Below are positions 31,695 to 41,422 of a DNA stretch of 64,000 nt, piece by piece. Origin of the DNA: Peteryoungia algae (GTDB taxonomy: Bacteria > Pseudomonadota > Alphaproteobacteria > Rhizobiales > Rhizobiaceae); the NCBI RefSeq assembly GCF_030369675.1, contig NZ_CP128477.1, forward strand, positions 2,894,001 through 2,958,000, written 5' to 3'. A model generated the notes under the pieces. The model searched no databases and had not been told where the DNA came from. It worked only from the letters and a program-made list of their open reading frames with translations. The position numbers and the translations under genes are program-made. The first letter of the stretch is position 1, and each line of letters begins with the position of its first letter.

Positions 31695-32785
31695 GCCTTG
31701 GCTCCCCGCTTGCCATAGGCGAGCAAGGCCTTGGCATCCTGGTCGAGGGGCCAGCGCGACCGGGGTGCGACGGCGATATCATCTGCCGGCATGCCGAGCG
31801 CCATGCGCTCAAGTCCGGCCCAGGCGATCATGACGGCATTGTCGGTGCACAGATGATGCGGCGGCGCGACGAAGCGGAAGCGATACTCGGCACAAAGCGC
31901 ATCCAGCGTCTGGCGCACTTCTTGATTGGCAGCGACACCACCGGCGACGACCAGCACAGGCTCGACGACACCGGGATACGTCTCCTTGAAGCGCTTCAGG
32001 CCACGACCGATGCGATCCTTGAGCGTGCGCGAAATGGCATGCTGAAAGGAGGCGCAGATATCGGCGATATCCTGTTCGGTCACCGGCGCAATACCTTCTG
32101 CTGCCTGTCGCACGGCGGTCTTCAGACCGGAAAACGAAAAGTCGAGGCGCGCCTCGCCGACCAGCGGCCGGGGAAAGGCGAAACGTTTAGGGTTGCCCCC
32201 GGCCGCCGCCCGCTCGACGGCGGGACCGCCGGGATAGGGCAGGCCAAGCAGTTTCGCCGTCTTGTCAAAGGCTTCGCCCAGCGCATCGTCGATCGTCGTG
32301 CCCCAGCGCTCATAGTCGCCGACACCCTTGATCAGGACCAACTGCGTGTGCCCGCCGGAGACCAGCAGCATCAGATAGGGAAAGGGGACGCCGTCGGTGA
32401 GCCGCGCCGTGAGCGCGTGGCCTTCCAGGTGGTTGACCGCATAAAGCGGCTTGCCCGTGGCGCGGGCAATCGCCTTGCCCGTCATCAGTCCGACCAGCAA
32501 CCCGCCGATCAGCCCGGGGCCCGAGGTCGCGGCGATCGCATCCACCTCGGCGAGCGTGATGCCGGCCCGCGTCAGGGCCTCCTCGATCAGCGTGTCGAGC
32601 GCATCGACATGCGCGCGGGCCGCGATTTCGGGCACGACACCGCCATAGGCGCTGTGTTCGTCGAGCTGGCTCAACACGACATCCGCCTCGGTCACGGCCG
32701 ATCCGTCGGGCAGCCGGGTGACAACGGCCGCGGCCGTCTCGTCACAGCTCGTTTCGATGCCGAGAATGCGCAGTTTGGATGTCAT
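31691..32785 (-). CDS. tsaD: tRNA N6-adenosine threonylcarbamoyltransferase
   Basis: This is the catalytic subunit for t6A37 modification of ANN-decoding tRNAs (364 residues). It has the ASKHA fold with [12 protein letters not shown] at the N-terminus and metal-binding His residues in [24 protein letters not shown] and the VAGGVAANQ motif follow. It is divergent from hemC (73 bases between starts) and overlaps gpsA by four bases. Confidence 0.98.
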   Translation of the reverse strand: MTSKLRILGIETSCDETAAAVVTRLPDGSAVTEADVVLSQLDEHSAYGGVVPEIAARAHVDALDTLIEEALTRAGITLAEVDAIAATSGPGLIGGLLVGLMTGKAIARATGKPLYAVNHLEGHALTARLTDGVPFPYLMLLVSGGHTQLVLIKGVGDYERWGTTIDDALGEAFDKTAKLLGLPYPGGPAVERAAAGGNPKRFAFPRPLVGEARLDFSFSGLKTAVRQAAEGIAPVTEQDIADICASFQHAISRTLKDRIGRGLKRFKETYPGVVEPVLVVAGGVAANQEVRQTLDALCAEYRFRFVAPPHHLCTDNAVMIAWAGLERMALGMPADDIAVAPRSRWPLDQDAKALLAYGKRGAKA

Positions 32786-32858
32786 GGAACCTGTTCATTG
32801 ATTGCGGTCGCCGATAAACCGGTCTACGAAATCTGTCGGTAACAACGGACAAGTTCGG

Positions 32859-33788
32859 ATGCAAACAAAACCTTTCCGCATCGGCACGCGGGGTAGCCCG
32901 CTCGCCCTCGCCCAGGCTTCTGAGACGCGCGCCCGCCTCATGGTGGCGCACGACCTGCCGGAAGACATGTTCGAGATTGTGGTGCTGTCAACCAAGGGCG
33001 ACCGGATCACCGACCGAGCCTTGTCTGAGATCGGCGGCAAGGGACTGTTCACCGAGGAACTCGAAGAGCAACTACTCGCAGGTGACCTCGATTTCGCGGT
33101 GCACTCCTCCAAGGATATGCCGACCAAGCTGCCGGAGGGGCTCTTCCTCTCCGCCTTTCTGCCGCGCGAGGATGTTCGCGACGCGGTCGTCGGACGCACC
33201 GCGCCAACGCTGAAGGAGCTTCCGCACGGCGCGACCGTCGGTTCTTCTTCGCTGCGTCGACAGGCCCTCATCCGTCGCATCCGCCCTGACATCAACGTCA
33301 TCACGTTCCGGGGCCTCGTCGACACCCGCCTGCGCAAGCTCGCCGACGGTGAAGTGGATGCGACCCTGCTCGCCTTCGCCGGCCTGAAGCGATTGGGCAA
33401 GCCCGAGATTCCGACCGAATTGCTCGATCCCAGCGATTTCCCGCCGGCACCAGCCCAGGGTGCGATCTGCATCGAGAGCCGCATCGGTGATGCCAGGGTG
33501 AATGACCTGCTTGAGGCGATCAATCACCGGGACACCTTCGATGCGGTCAGCTGCGAACGCGCCTTCCTGGGCGCCCTCGACGGCTCCTGCCGGACTCCGA
33601 TTGCAGGCCATGCGACGGTGCATGGTGACGCAATCCGTTTTGCCGGCATGATCCTCACGCCCGACGGCAGCTGCTGGCACGACGTGGAGATCGAGGGAAG
33701 CCGGGCGGACGCCGCAGTGCTCGGTGCCAAAGCCGGCGCCACGGTCCGCAACAAGGCCGGCAGCGACTTCTTCGACAGCTGGACCTGA
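32859..33788 (+). CDS. hemC: Hydroxymethylbilane synthase
   Basis: Porphobilinogen deaminase (309 residues) assembles four porphobilinogens into hydroxymethylbilane. The N-terminal [15 protein letters not shown] motif, the [14 protein letters not shown] segment and the dipyrromethane-cofactor Cys in [13 protein letters not shown] (about residue 244) are all visible. The ATG at 32859 starts just before the family motif; the frame is open from 32802. hemD starts four bases after the stop. Confidence 0.97.
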   Translation: MQTKPFRIGTRGSPLALAQASETRARLMVAHDLPEDMFEIVVLSTKGDRITDRALSEIGGKGLFTEELEEQLLAGDLDFAVHSSKDMPTKLPEGLFLSAFLPREDVRDAVVGRTAPTLKELPHGATVGSSSLRRQALIRRIRPDINVITFRGLVDTRLRKLADGEVDATLLAFAGLKRLGKPEIPTELLDPSDFPPAPAQGAICIESRIGDARVNDLLEAINHRDTFDAVSCERAFLGALDGSCRTPIAGHATVHGDAIRFAGMILTPDGSCWHDVEIEGSRADAAVLGAKAGATVRNKAGSDFFDSWT

Positions 33789-33791
33789 CGC

Positions 33792-34505
33792 ATGCGCGTT
33801 CTGGTGACGCGCCCGGAGCCGGCAGCGGCCAAAACCGCCGCTGCGCTCGAATGCCTAGGTCACGAACCTGTCTTTTTGCCCTTGATGCAGGCCACCCACC
33901 AGCTTGAAGCCTTCGCGAGCGCCCCCCTGCCCGGAACAACCGTATTGGCCGTGACCAGCGCTGAGGCGATGCGCGCGCTGGTAGCTTGCTCGAAAGAAGC
34001 CAGCCGGCATTTTCTCTCCCTCCCGGTTTTCGCTGTCGGCCACGCCACCGCGCGGGCCGCGCACGAAGCAGGTTTCGAGACTGTCTCCGTCGCCGATGGC
34101 GATGGCCTGTCCCTGGCGAAACGACTGACCGCGACATGCGATCCGAAAGCGAAGATCCTTTACCTGACCGGCACGCCACGGTCTTCAGACTTCGAAGCGG
34201 CTCTGGCGGACGCGGGGTGCACGGTCGAAATACGGGAATGCTACCGCATGTCTCCAGTCGCCTACCAGGAGAGCGAGATCGCGCAGAGGCTCACACCCAT
34301 GCCGGAAGCGATCCTCGTTTATTCATCGGAAACGGCGCGGCGCCTGGGCGAACTCCATGACAGGATGCGGTCGTCGCTGGAATGGCCGCGAACACGTTTT
34401 CTCTGCCTCAGCGAGAAGATTGCCAATGCTCTTCCCGAAGAATTTCGGCGCACGAGCCAATGGCCGATGCAACCTCGCGAGGACCTGCTCATTCTTCTGC
34501 TCTGA
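33792..34505 (+). CDS. hemD: Uroporphyrinogen-III synthase
   Basis: This 237-residue enzyme cyclises and inverts ring D of hydroxymethylbilane. The family is poorly conserved; recognisable parts are the RVLVTRPEPAAAKTAAAL N-terminus, a FAVGHATARAA segment, YLTGTPRSSD and VYSSETARRL. Its place directly after hemC and before the mitofilin and hemY genes supports the call. The products feed haem and cobalamin synthesis. Confidence 0.93.
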   Translation: MRVLVTRPEPAAAKTAAALECLGHEPVFLPLMQATHQLEAFASAPLPGTTVLAVTSAEAMRALVACSKEASRHFLSLPVFAVGHATARAAHEAGFETVSVADGDGLSLAKRLTATCDPKAKILYLTGTPRSSDFEAALADAGCTVEIRECYRMSPVAYQESEIAQRLTPMPEAILVYSSETARRLGELHDRMRSSLEWPRTRFLCLSEKIANALPEEFRRTSQWPMQPREDLLILLL

Positions 34506-34595
34506 TGCAGTGCCGCGTGAAATGAGACCTCAGGCCTTTCCTTCGCCACCAGGACTGACTAGGTTTAACCGTACGCGCGAAATGAAGAGGTTGCC

Positions 34596-35867
34596 ATGGT
34601 TTCCGGAAAAACACCCCGTCGATCGAAAGCCCCCGATGAATCGGTGACGATCGACTTGACCGCCAAGGAAACCGCAAAGCCGGAGGATGCCGGGGCAACA
34701 GAAACGCCGCTGCCGGAAACCTCGGCGTCGCCGTCTGCGACAGACGGATCGGTGGCAAGCGCCAACGTGGCCAACGAACCTCCGGTCGACACCACCGCGG
34801 AACCGTCGGCGCCGCCGGAAGATGCGCCGGACGCGTCGGCGCCTGCCGATGAGCCGCCACCGATTCTCGAAAATGCAATGGAGACGGAAACGACCGCTGG
34901 CCACGGCCCCGTGCGTCAGTCCCCGGCCACCTCGACGCTGGTTGCATCCGGAATTTTCGGCGGCCTTGTCGCCCTCGCGCTGGCCGGCAGCATGCAGTAT
35001 GCCGGCATCCTGCCGGGTGTAGGACCGGACCAGAACATCCAGACCGCCACCGTCGAACCGGCAGAAATCGAGGCCTTGAAGGCTGAGGTCGCCCGCCTTG
35101 CGGCACAGCCGGCCACACCGGCAGCGGATCCGGCTCTGGCAGAACGCCTCTCCGCACTGGAAGCAAGCATGGCGGATGCCAGTACGGCGCCTGCAGCCGA
35201 TCCGAGCGCTGTCGAAGCCCTGAAGACGCAACTCGTGGCCGCCGAGCAGGCGATCGAATCCCTGCGAAGCGAAATCGCCAGCAACAAGCAGGCAATGGAC
35301 GAGAGCGCCACCCGCCTCTCCGAGGCTGAACGCAAGCTGGAAGAACCACGCAGCGATATCGAAATGGCGCGCGCCATCGCGCTGGCCGGCCTGAAGACGG
35401 CCATTGATCGCGGCGGTCCTTTCCTGTCGGAGCTGGATGCCCTGAAGAGTGTTTCGCCTGAGGACCCCTCCGTTGCCTCGCTGACGCCACTGGCCAGCAC
35501 CGGGGTTCCTTCACGCTCTGATCTCACCCGGGAGTTCGGCCAGGTCGCAGAGGACATCCTCGCTGCCATCAACCAGCCGGCTGCGGGCGAAGGGTGGACG
35601 GACCGACTGATGGCCAGTGCCCGCTCTCTGGTCAAGGTGCGCCCTGTCGGCAATGTCGAGGGTGACTCGCCTGAAGCAATCGTCGCACGCGTCGAGAACA
35701 AGCTGCAGAACGGCGACCTCAAGGGCGCGGCGCTGGAATGGGAACTGCTGCCCGGCGCCGGCAAGCAGGCCTCCTCCGATTTCGTGACGAAACTGAAGAA
35801 CAGGATCGAGGCCGAAGAGCGCGTTTCGGCTGCCCTTTCCCAGACCGTGGCCGGAAATGGGGGCTGA
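34596..35867 (+). CDS. Mitofilin/Mic60-like inner-membrane protein
   Basis: This 423-residue protein has a Pro/Ala/acidic, low-complexity N-terminal region (about 1-105) and a single membrane helix (ASGIFGGLVALALAGSM, about 110-130). A long coiled-coil region (about 145-260) and a C-terminal mitofilin-type domain (LEWELLPGAGKQASSDF region) follow. The architecture and location between hemD and hemY match the alphaproteobacterial Mic60 homologue. In relatives it shapes inner-membrane folds and contacts outer-membrane proteins. The domain call is by architecture plus context. Confidence 0.88.
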   Translation: MVSGKTPRRSKAPDESVTIDLTAKETAKPEDAGATETPLPETSASPSATDGSVASANVANEPPVDTTAEPSAPPEDAPDASAPADEPPPILENAMETETTAGHGPVRQSPATSTLVASGIFGGLVALALAGSMQYAGILPGVGPDQNIQTATVEPAEIEALKAEVARLAAQPATPAADPALAERLSALEASMADASTAPAADPSAVEALKTQLVAAEQAIESLRSEIASNKQAMDESATRLSEAERKLEEPRSDIEMARAIALAGLKTAIDRGGPFLSELDALKSVSPEDPSVASLTPLASTGVPSRSDLTREFGQVAEDILAAINQPAAGEGWTDRLMASARSLVKVRPVGNVEGDSPEAIVARVENKLQNGDLKGAALEWELLPGAGKQASSDFVTKLKNRIEAEERVSAALSQTVAGNGG

Positions 35868-35870
35868 CGC

Positions 35871-37505
35871 ATGACGACCATCTTCAAAATACTCTTCTTC
35901 TTTGCTTTCATACTCGCACTCGGTTTTGGCTTCTCCTGGATCGCCGATCGTCCGGGTGACATCTGGCTCGAATGGGAAGGTCAGCGGTATCAGACGGACC
36001 TGATCGTCGCCGTTACCGCTCTGGTGGCGATTGTCGCCGCCGTCATGCTGTCGTGGTGGCTGCTTCGGACGCTCTGGACCTCACCGCATTCCGTGCGCCG
36101 CTTCTTCCGCTCGCGCAAGCGAGACCGCGGCTATCAGGCGCTTTCGACGGGGCTCATCGCAGCTGGTGCCGGCAACGCCCTCCTTGCGCGCCGAATGAGC
36201 GCCCGTGCGCGTGGCCTGATCCGCGCAGACCAGGAACCGTTGATCCGTGTCCTGGACGCCCAGGCAGCCCTGATCGAAGGTCGCTACGACGAGGCCCGCC
36301 GCCTCTTCCAGGAAATGTCCGAGGATCCGGAAACCCGCGAACTCGGCCTACGCGGCCTCTATGTGGAGGCAAATCGTCTCGGCGCCCACGAAGCCGCGCG
36401 TCAATATGCGGAAACCGCCGCAGAAGCTGCGCCCTATCTTCCCTGGGCCGCCAAGGCAACGCTGGAATATCGCTGCCGCGCCGGACACTGGGACGATGCG
36501 GTTCGCCTGCTCGACCAGCAGAAGATTGCCCATATCCTGGAGCGTCACGAGGCCGAGCGCCTGAAGGCCGTACTTCTGACCGCCAAGGCCGAGGACCAGC
36601 TCGAGGCTGAACCGACCGCCGCCCGCGATAGCGCCTTGAAGGCATTGAAGCTTGCCAAGGATCTGGTGCCGGCAGCGATCGTCGCCGCCAAGGCCTATGT
36701 TCGCGAGGACAATGTACGCAAGGCATCCAGCACGCTTGAACAGGTCTGGAAGATCGAGCCACATCCGGAAATCGCCCGCGCCTATGTCCGGGCGCGCATG
36801 GGCGACAGCGCAGTCGACCGCCTGAAAAAGGCTGAAAAACTGGAGGCGCTGAAGCCCAATAATTACGAATCCCTGCTTGCCGTGGCAGAAGCGGCGCTCG
36901 ACGCACAGGAGTTCGAGAAGGCTCGCCTCAAGGCCGAGGCCGCAGCCCGCATCGATTCGCGCGAACGCGTCTATCTGCTGCTTGCAGACATAGAAGAGGC
37001 AGAGACAGGTGATCAGGGCCGCATCCGCCACTGGATGGGTCAGGCACTGAAAGCACCGCGCGATCCAGCCTGGGTGGCCGATGGCCATGTCTCGGAGCGC
37101 TGGATGCCGATATCCCCGGTCACGGGGCGTCTCGATGCCTTCGAATGGAAGACACCGTTCGACCAACTGGCCGGGCCGATCGAGGAAGGCAGTCTTTCCG
37201 AAGCGGAAAAGGCGTTGGCCTCACTGCCCCCGGTGACCAAAACCGAAGCGCCACCACAGCCGGAACCGGTGGTCGAGACCGCAGAGCCCAAGGTCGTCGA
37301 AACCGAAGGCCTCGTCATCGAGGCCGATGCTCCGGCAAAGGCGGCCAAATCGGAAGCAGCTAAGCCCGTATCGGCAAAGGAAAGCGGGCCGGTCACGGAG
37401 GCCGTCGTTGTCGAGCCCTTCTTCGGCCGTCCGCCCGACGATCCCGGCGTCAAGGACCCGGCACTCACATCGTCGGAACCCAAGACGCGCCTGAAACTCT
37501 TCTGA
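35871..37505 (+). CDS. hemY: HemY-like protein with TPR repeats
   Basis: This 544-residue protein has two N-terminal membrane helices (ILFFFAFILALGFGFSWIA and LIVAVTALVAIVAAVMLSWW) and the HemY_N segment. TPR-like helical repeats run from about 110 to 410, and the C-terminal 100 residues are acidic and low-complexity. HemY_N proteins are linked by genomic context to late haem synthesis, but no enzyme activity is shown for this type. It starts four bases after the mitofilin stop, so the two are probably cotranslated. Confidence 0.93.
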   Translation: MTTIFKILFFFAFILALGFGFSWIADRPGDIWLEWEGQRYQTDLIVAVTALVAIVAAVMLSWWLLRTLWTSPHSVRRFFRSRKRDRGYQALSTGLIAAGAGNALLARRMSARARGLIRADQEPLIRVLDAQAALIEGRYDEARRLFQEMSEDPETRELGLRGLYVEANRLGAHEAARQYAETAAEAAPYLPWAAKATLEYRCRAGHWDDAVRLLDQQKIAHILERHEAERLKAVLLTAKAEDQLEAEPTAARDSALKALKLAKDLVPAAIVAAKAYVREDNVRKASSTLEQVWKIEPHPEIARAYVRARMGDSAVDRLKKAEKLEALKPNNYESLLAVAEAALDAQEFEKARLKAEAAARIDSRERVYLLLADIEEAETGDQGRIRHWMGQALKAPRDPAWVADGHVSERWMPISPVTGRLDAFEWKTPFDQLAGPIEEGSLSEAEKALASLPPVTKTEAPPQPEPVVETAEPKVVETEGLVIEADAPAKAAKSEAAKPVSAKESGPVTEAVVVEPFFGRPPDDPGVKDPALTSSEPKTRLKLF

Positions 37506-37515
37506 CAGGACCCGC

Positions 37516-37995
37516 ATGCTCGACCGCTTGCAAGCCTTTTTCCAATCCGTAATGCAGGACCGCCCCAAGGCGATCTTCGCGCCTGACGACCCCCGCATCG
37601 CCGTTGCAGCCTTGTGCCTCCAGGTCATGGAGGCCGATGGCATCGTGCGCGATTCGGAACGGGCGAAACTCCGCGAAATCCTCAAGGACCAGTACGAACT
37701 GGACGGTGAAGCGCTTGACGCACTGATCGCTGCAGGCCAGGACGCAGAGAACCAGGCTGTCGACTACTACCGTTTCACCACGGAATTGAAGCGGCAGCTG
37801 GACGAGGAACAGCGCCATCAGCTTGTCGGGCTCCTCTGGGACATCGTCTATGCCGATGGCACCCGCAGCGAAATGGAAGACCACGCGATCTGGCGGGTTG
37901 CCGACCTGCTCGGGGTCTCGGGTCGCGAACGGATCGTTCAGCGGCAGGAGGCAGCTGATCGCGCAGGCATCGGAGCAATCGACGATGCCTCCTGA
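37516..37995 (+). CDS. TerB-like (DjlA/TerB fold) protein
   Basis: This 159-residue all-helical protein has the TerB fold pattern. It has repeated helical units with acidic Ca-like motifs (CLQVMEADGIVRDSERAKLREIL and LLWDIVYADGTRSEMEDHAIWRVADLLG in outline). A single TerB domain next to haem genes is common in rhizobia and does not indicate a tellurite operon. It starts 10 bases after the hemY stop. The next gene overlaps its last 11 bases. Confidence 0.88.
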   Translation: MLDRLQAFFQSVMQDRPKAIFAPDDPRIAVAALCLQVMEADGIVRDSERAKLREILKDQYELDGEALDALIAAGQDAENQAVDYYRFTTELKRQLDEEQRHQLVGLLWDIVYADGTRSEMEDHAIWRVADLLGVSGRERIVQRQEAADRAGIGAIDDAS

Positions 37996-38719
37996 CGAAC
38001 GATCGCGCGCCCGCGATCGCAAGCAACCCGTGCTGATCGTCCTGCATCAGGAACGCTCCAGTCCTGGGCGCGTCGGACAAATGCTGGAAGAGAAGGGTTA
38101 TCCGCTCGACATTCGACGACCGGTACTCGGCCAGCAATTGCCAAAGACACTGAAGGACCATGCCGGTGCTGTGGTCTTCGGCGGCCCGATGAGCGCGAAC
38201 GACCCGGAAGACTTTATTCGCACGGAGATCGACTGGCTTGAGGTGCCGCTGAAGGAAAACAAGCCGTTTCTCGGCATTTGCCTCGGGGCACAAATGCTCG
38301 TCCGTCACCTGGGCGGCAAGGTCGAAGCCGACCGGCAAGAGCGCACCGAGATCGGCTGGTATCCACTCAAGCCGACCGAACACGGCCGATTGCTGATGCA
38401 CTGGCCAAAAATGGTCTATCACTTCCACCGCGAAGGCTTCAGCCTGCCGCATGGCGCCAAGCTTCTGGCGACCAGCGACCTCTATCCCAACCAGGCGTTC
38501 CGATATGGCGAGAATGCTTGGGCCGTGCAGTTCCACGCCGAACTCACCCGCGCCATGATGCACAGATGGATCGTGCATGGCGCCCATCGTTTCGTGCTGC
38601 CGAATGCACAGCAGGGGCGCGAGCATCTCGAGGGGCGCATGATTTTCGACGCACCGCTGCGGGCCTGGCTTTCGGACTTTCTCGACCTGACTTTCAATCG
38701 CGGTCAGCGCGCATCCTGA
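37985..38719 (+). CDS. Class I glutamine amidotransferase-like protein
   Basis: This 244-residue stand-alone GATase1 domain is of the GMP synthase-like type. The nucleophile Cys99 is in FLGICLGAQ; His184 and Glu186 are in VQFHAELT. The oxyanion-type GAVVFGGPMSAND segment is present. No synthetase partner is adjacent, so the acceptor is unknown. Members of this type include gamma-glutamyl hydrolase-like enzymes. ATG 37985 overlaps the TerB gene's end, and the 3' end overlaps the converging MFS gene by 16 bases. Confidence 0.9.
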   Translation: MPPDERSRARDRKQPVLIVLHQERSSPGRVGQMLEEKGYPLDIRRPVLGQQLPKTLKDHAGAVVFGGPMSANDPEDFIRTEIDWLEVPLKENKPFLGICLGAQMLVRHLGGKVEADRQERTEIGWYPLKPTEHGRLLMHWPKMVYHFHREGFSLPHGAKLLATSDLYPNQAFRYGENAWAVQFHAELTRAMMHRWIVHGAHRFVLPNAQQGREHLEGRMIFDAPLRAWLSDFLDLTFNRGQRAS

Positions 38720-39951
38720 CGCTCCGGCGCTTCGAGATTGTCGATCTTGCGCAATTGCGGGAAGCCGAGCGCCCAGATGACAGCAACGGCCAGCGTGCCG
38801 AAGCCACCCAGGACGACCGCCGGGACCGGCCCAATGAAATGCGCCATGGTGCCGGCGCGGAACTCTCCGAGTTCGTTGGAAGCGCCGACAAAGACCATGT
38901 TGACGGCATTGACCCGGCCACGCACCTCATCCGGCGTCCACAGCGCGATCAGTGTCTCGCGCACATAGACGGACGCCATGTCGGCCGCCCCCATCAACAT
39001 CAACGCGATGATGGAGAGCCAGGCGGTTTGCGAAAATCCGAAAAGAATGGTCCCGACGCCGAAGAGGGCGACGCCGATGAACATGAACATCCCGGCATTG
39101 TGGCGGATCGGGAAGCTTGCCAGTGCAATCGCGACAATGATTGCGCCGATTCCGGGAGCAGCCCGCAACAGGCCGAGGCCCCAGGGGCCGAGATCGAGAA
39201 TGTCACGCGCAAAGACCGGCATCAGCGCCACGGCACCACCGAGAAGTACGGCAAAGAGATCGAGTGAGATTGCTCCCAGCACCACTTTCTCGCCGAAGAT
39301 AAACCGGAAGCCGGCAAACAGAGTGTCGAGACTGACCGCCTTTTCGGACTTGCGCTGCGGGGGACGCTTGACGAGGAAGACGAGCACGGCGGACGCCGCG
39401 AAGAAGGCAAAAGAGATGGAATAGGCGAGCACGGGGCTGACGCCATATAGCAGACCGCCGGCCACCGGTCCGACGATCGAGGCCGTCTGCCAGGAGGACG
39501 AATTCCAGGCGACGGCGTTTGACAGATCCTTCTGTGGCACCAGATTGGGCGCGAGGGACTGGACCGCAGGCGCGGCAAAGGCGCGTTCTATCCCGAAGAT
39601 CACGAGAATGGCAAAGACGATCGTCGGCTCGAAGGCATCGGCAACCGTCAGCCCCAGGAGCGCCCCTGCACAGAGGGAACTGACGATCATGCAGATCGAG
39701 ACGATGGCACGACGATTGTAGCGGTCTGCAACCGAGCCGGTCACCAGGATCAGCAAGAGCGAGGGCAGAAATTGCACGAGGCCGATCAGCCCGAGATAAA
39801 AGACATTGCCCGTATCGTCATACATCTGCCAGCCGACCGAGACGCTCAGGATCTGGGTCGCGAAGGCGCCGAGGAAGCGGGCGAAGAAGAAACGTGTGTA
39901 GGAAGAATGCCGGAACGCCGCAAAACGATCGTCGGCCGAGGACGGGTGCAT
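38704..39951 (-). CDS. MFS transporter (enterobactin/macrolide-exporter-like)
   Basis: This 415-residue protein has about twelve membrane segments. The early SVGWQMYDDTGN and VADRYNRRAIVSICM segments are typical of the EntS/MFS_3 group, and the central loop is FLVKRPPQRKSEKAV. Members of the group export siderophores or drugs, but the substrate is not predictable here. It is convergent with the amidotransferase gene and divergent from yggT. Confidence 0.9.
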   Translation of the reverse strand: MHPSSADDRFAAFRHSSYTRFFFARFLGAFATQILSVSVGWQMYDDTGNVFYLGLIGLVQFLPSLLLILVTGSVADRYNRRAIVSICMIVSSLCAGALLGLTVADAFEPTIVFAILVIFGIERAFAAPAVQSLAPNLVPQKDLSNAVAWNSSSWQTASIVGPVAGGLLYGVSPVLAYSISFAFFAASAVLVFLVKRPPQRKSEKAVSLDTLFAGFRFIFGEKVVLGAISLDLFAVLLGGAVALMPVFARDILDLGPWGLGLLRAAPGIGAIIVAIALASFPIRHNAGMFMFIGVALFGVGTILFGFSQTAWLSIIALMLMGAADMASVYVRETLIALWTPDEVRGRVNAVNMVFVGASNELGEFRAGTMAHFIGPVPAVVLGGFGTLAVAVIWALGFPQLRKIDNLEAPERQDAR

Positions 39952-40075
39952 CGAAAAGACCTTAAGCTGCGGGCAGGCCCGCCGTTAAACATGATTCGGA
40001 TTGCGTGGGCCCCATCCACTTGTCCGTTAAGTCGCCAATGTCTACATCTCTGTCAACCGAGAAATGGAGACCTGA

Positions 40076-40366
40076 ATGTACGCCCTGTTTCAGACGATCG
40101 ACCTTGCCCTGAGTATTTTCACCTGGATTCTGATCGGCAGTGCGATCTTCTCCTGGCTCTATGCCTTCAACGTGATCAATTCCAGCAACCGCTTCGTGGC
40201 GATGCTCGGCCAGTTCTTCCACAATGTCACCGAACCGGTCCTGCGTCCGATCCGACGTTTCATGCCGGATCTCGGCGGCATCGACATTTCGCCGATTGTG
40301 GTTCTTCTGATCATCTTCTTCCTGCGTTCCTTCCTCTGGAACAGCGTATTTCCGCTGGTGGCGTGA
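40076..40366 (+). CDS. YggT family membrane protein
   Basis: This 96-residue YggT protein has two to three membrane helices and the family motif [24 protein letters not shown] in outline, followed by [11 protein letters not shown]. In other bacteria YggT/YlmG proteins are linked to osmotic tolerance and cell-division genes. GGAG lies upstream of the ATG. The stop overlaps the next gene's GTG start (GTGA). Confidence 0.95.
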   Translation: MYALFQTIDLALSIFTWILIGSAIFSWLYAFNVINSSNRFVAMLGQFFHNVTEPVLRPIRRFMPDLGGIDISPIVVLLIIFFLRSFLWNSVFPLVA

Positions 40367-40677
40367 TCAGCCCCTGCCGTCTTGGCAATGATCATCTGCT
40401 GCTCGCTGTTCGGCTGACACCGAATGGCGGGCGCAATGCGTTCGACGGGGTGGATGTTTCGGCCGACGGTCTGGCACATCTGAAAGCACGTGTGTCCGCG
40501 GTGCCGGAAAAGGGCAAGGCCAACAAGGCACTGATTGCCCTGCTCTCGAAATCCTTGAAGATACCGAAGTCGTTGATTTCAGTCGTCTCCGGCGATACCG
40601 CCAGACAAAAAATCCTCCGGATCGATGGCGACCCGGAGGATTTGAAATCGAAGATAGACGCGCTCGCAGCGATCTGA
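40363..40677 (+). CDS. DUF167 (YggU) family protein
   Basis: This 104-residue protein of the DUF167 fold shows the family core [33 protein letters not shown] in outline, and [16 protein letters not shown]. The start is a GTG (40363) sharing four bases with the yggT stop, so it is translated by coupling. No function is established. Its stop lies two bases from the stop of converging ppa. Confidence 0.93.
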   Translation: MISPCRLGNDHLLLAVRLTPNGGRNAFDGVDVSADGLAHLKARVSAVPEKGKANKALIALLSKSLKIPKSLISVVSGDTARQKILRIDGDPEDLKSKIDALAAI

Positions 40678-40679
40678 GC

Positions 40680-41216
40680 TTACTTGTCTTCGTCCTTGGC
40701 ACGCTGGATCGAGTCCAGAATGATCTGCTTGGCGAAATCGACATCCTGCCAGTCGCCGATCTTCACCCACTTGCCAGGCTCCAGATCCTTGTAGTGCTCG
40801 AAGAAATGCTGGATCTGCTTGAGTGTGATTTCCGGCAGGTCCGTGTAGTTGGTGATCTTGTCGTAGCGACGCGTCAGCTTCGGGACCGGAACGGCGAGAA
40901 TCTTCTCGTCCATGCCGCCATCATCTTCCATCATCATCACGCCGATCGGGCGCACATTGATGACGCAACCCGGAACGAGCGGGCGGGTGTTGCAGATCAG
41001 GACATCGAGCGGATCGCCGTCCTTGCAAAGCGTATGCGGCACGAAGCCGTAATTTCCCGGATAGGTCATCGGGGTATAGAGGAAGCGGTCGACGACGAGC
41101 GTGCCGGCGTCCTTGTCCATCTCATACTTGATCGGCTGGCCGCCGACGGGAACTTCGACGATGACGTTGATGTCTTCCGGCGGGTTCTTGCCGATGGCAA
41201 TTGCATCAATACGCAT
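40680..41216 (-). CDS. ppa: Inorganic pyrophosphatase
   Basis: This is a family I soluble pyrophosphatase (178 residues), which pulls biosynthetic reactions forward by hydrolysing PPi. The metal-binding signature KDGDPLDVL and the acidic [14 protein letters not shown] segment are present, as is the N-terminal [17 protein letters not shown]. No terminator is visible in the two-base gap to yggU. Confidence 0.98.
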   Translation of the reverse strand: MRIDAIAIGKNPPEDINVIVEVPVGGQPIKYEMDKDAGTLVVDRFLYTPMTYPGNYGFVPHTLCKDGDPLDVLICNTRPLVPGCVINVRPIGVMMMEDDGGMDEKILAVPVPKLTRRYDKITNYTDLPEITLKQIQHFFEHYKDLEPGKWVKIGDWQDVDFAKQIILDSIQRAKDEDK

Positions 41217-41422
41217 ATTTTTGGACCCCGTAGAGTGTTGAATTCCTGCGCTACCTAATGGGAAATATGGCGCAATGCAACACGGCTTTGGGAGAAGCCT
41301 CTCCGTCCTCGCAGCGGCACAGGAGCAGCCGAGGTATCAGCCGCGTGCCAACAGGAAGGACCAGCCGGCGCCGCCAGGAGCGACTAGCGGCCGTCGAAAC
41401 GCGTTCGACTATTCGATGGCAA

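Noticed and set aside
37516..37995. Tellurite-resistance operon
   Set aside because: Only one TerB-fold gene is present, in a haem/mitofilin context; no other ter genes are seen.
39772..40677. 301-codon frame ending in DUF167
   Set aside because: The first two thirds overlap yggT and the MFS start region in other frames; the DUF167 protein begins at GTG 40363.
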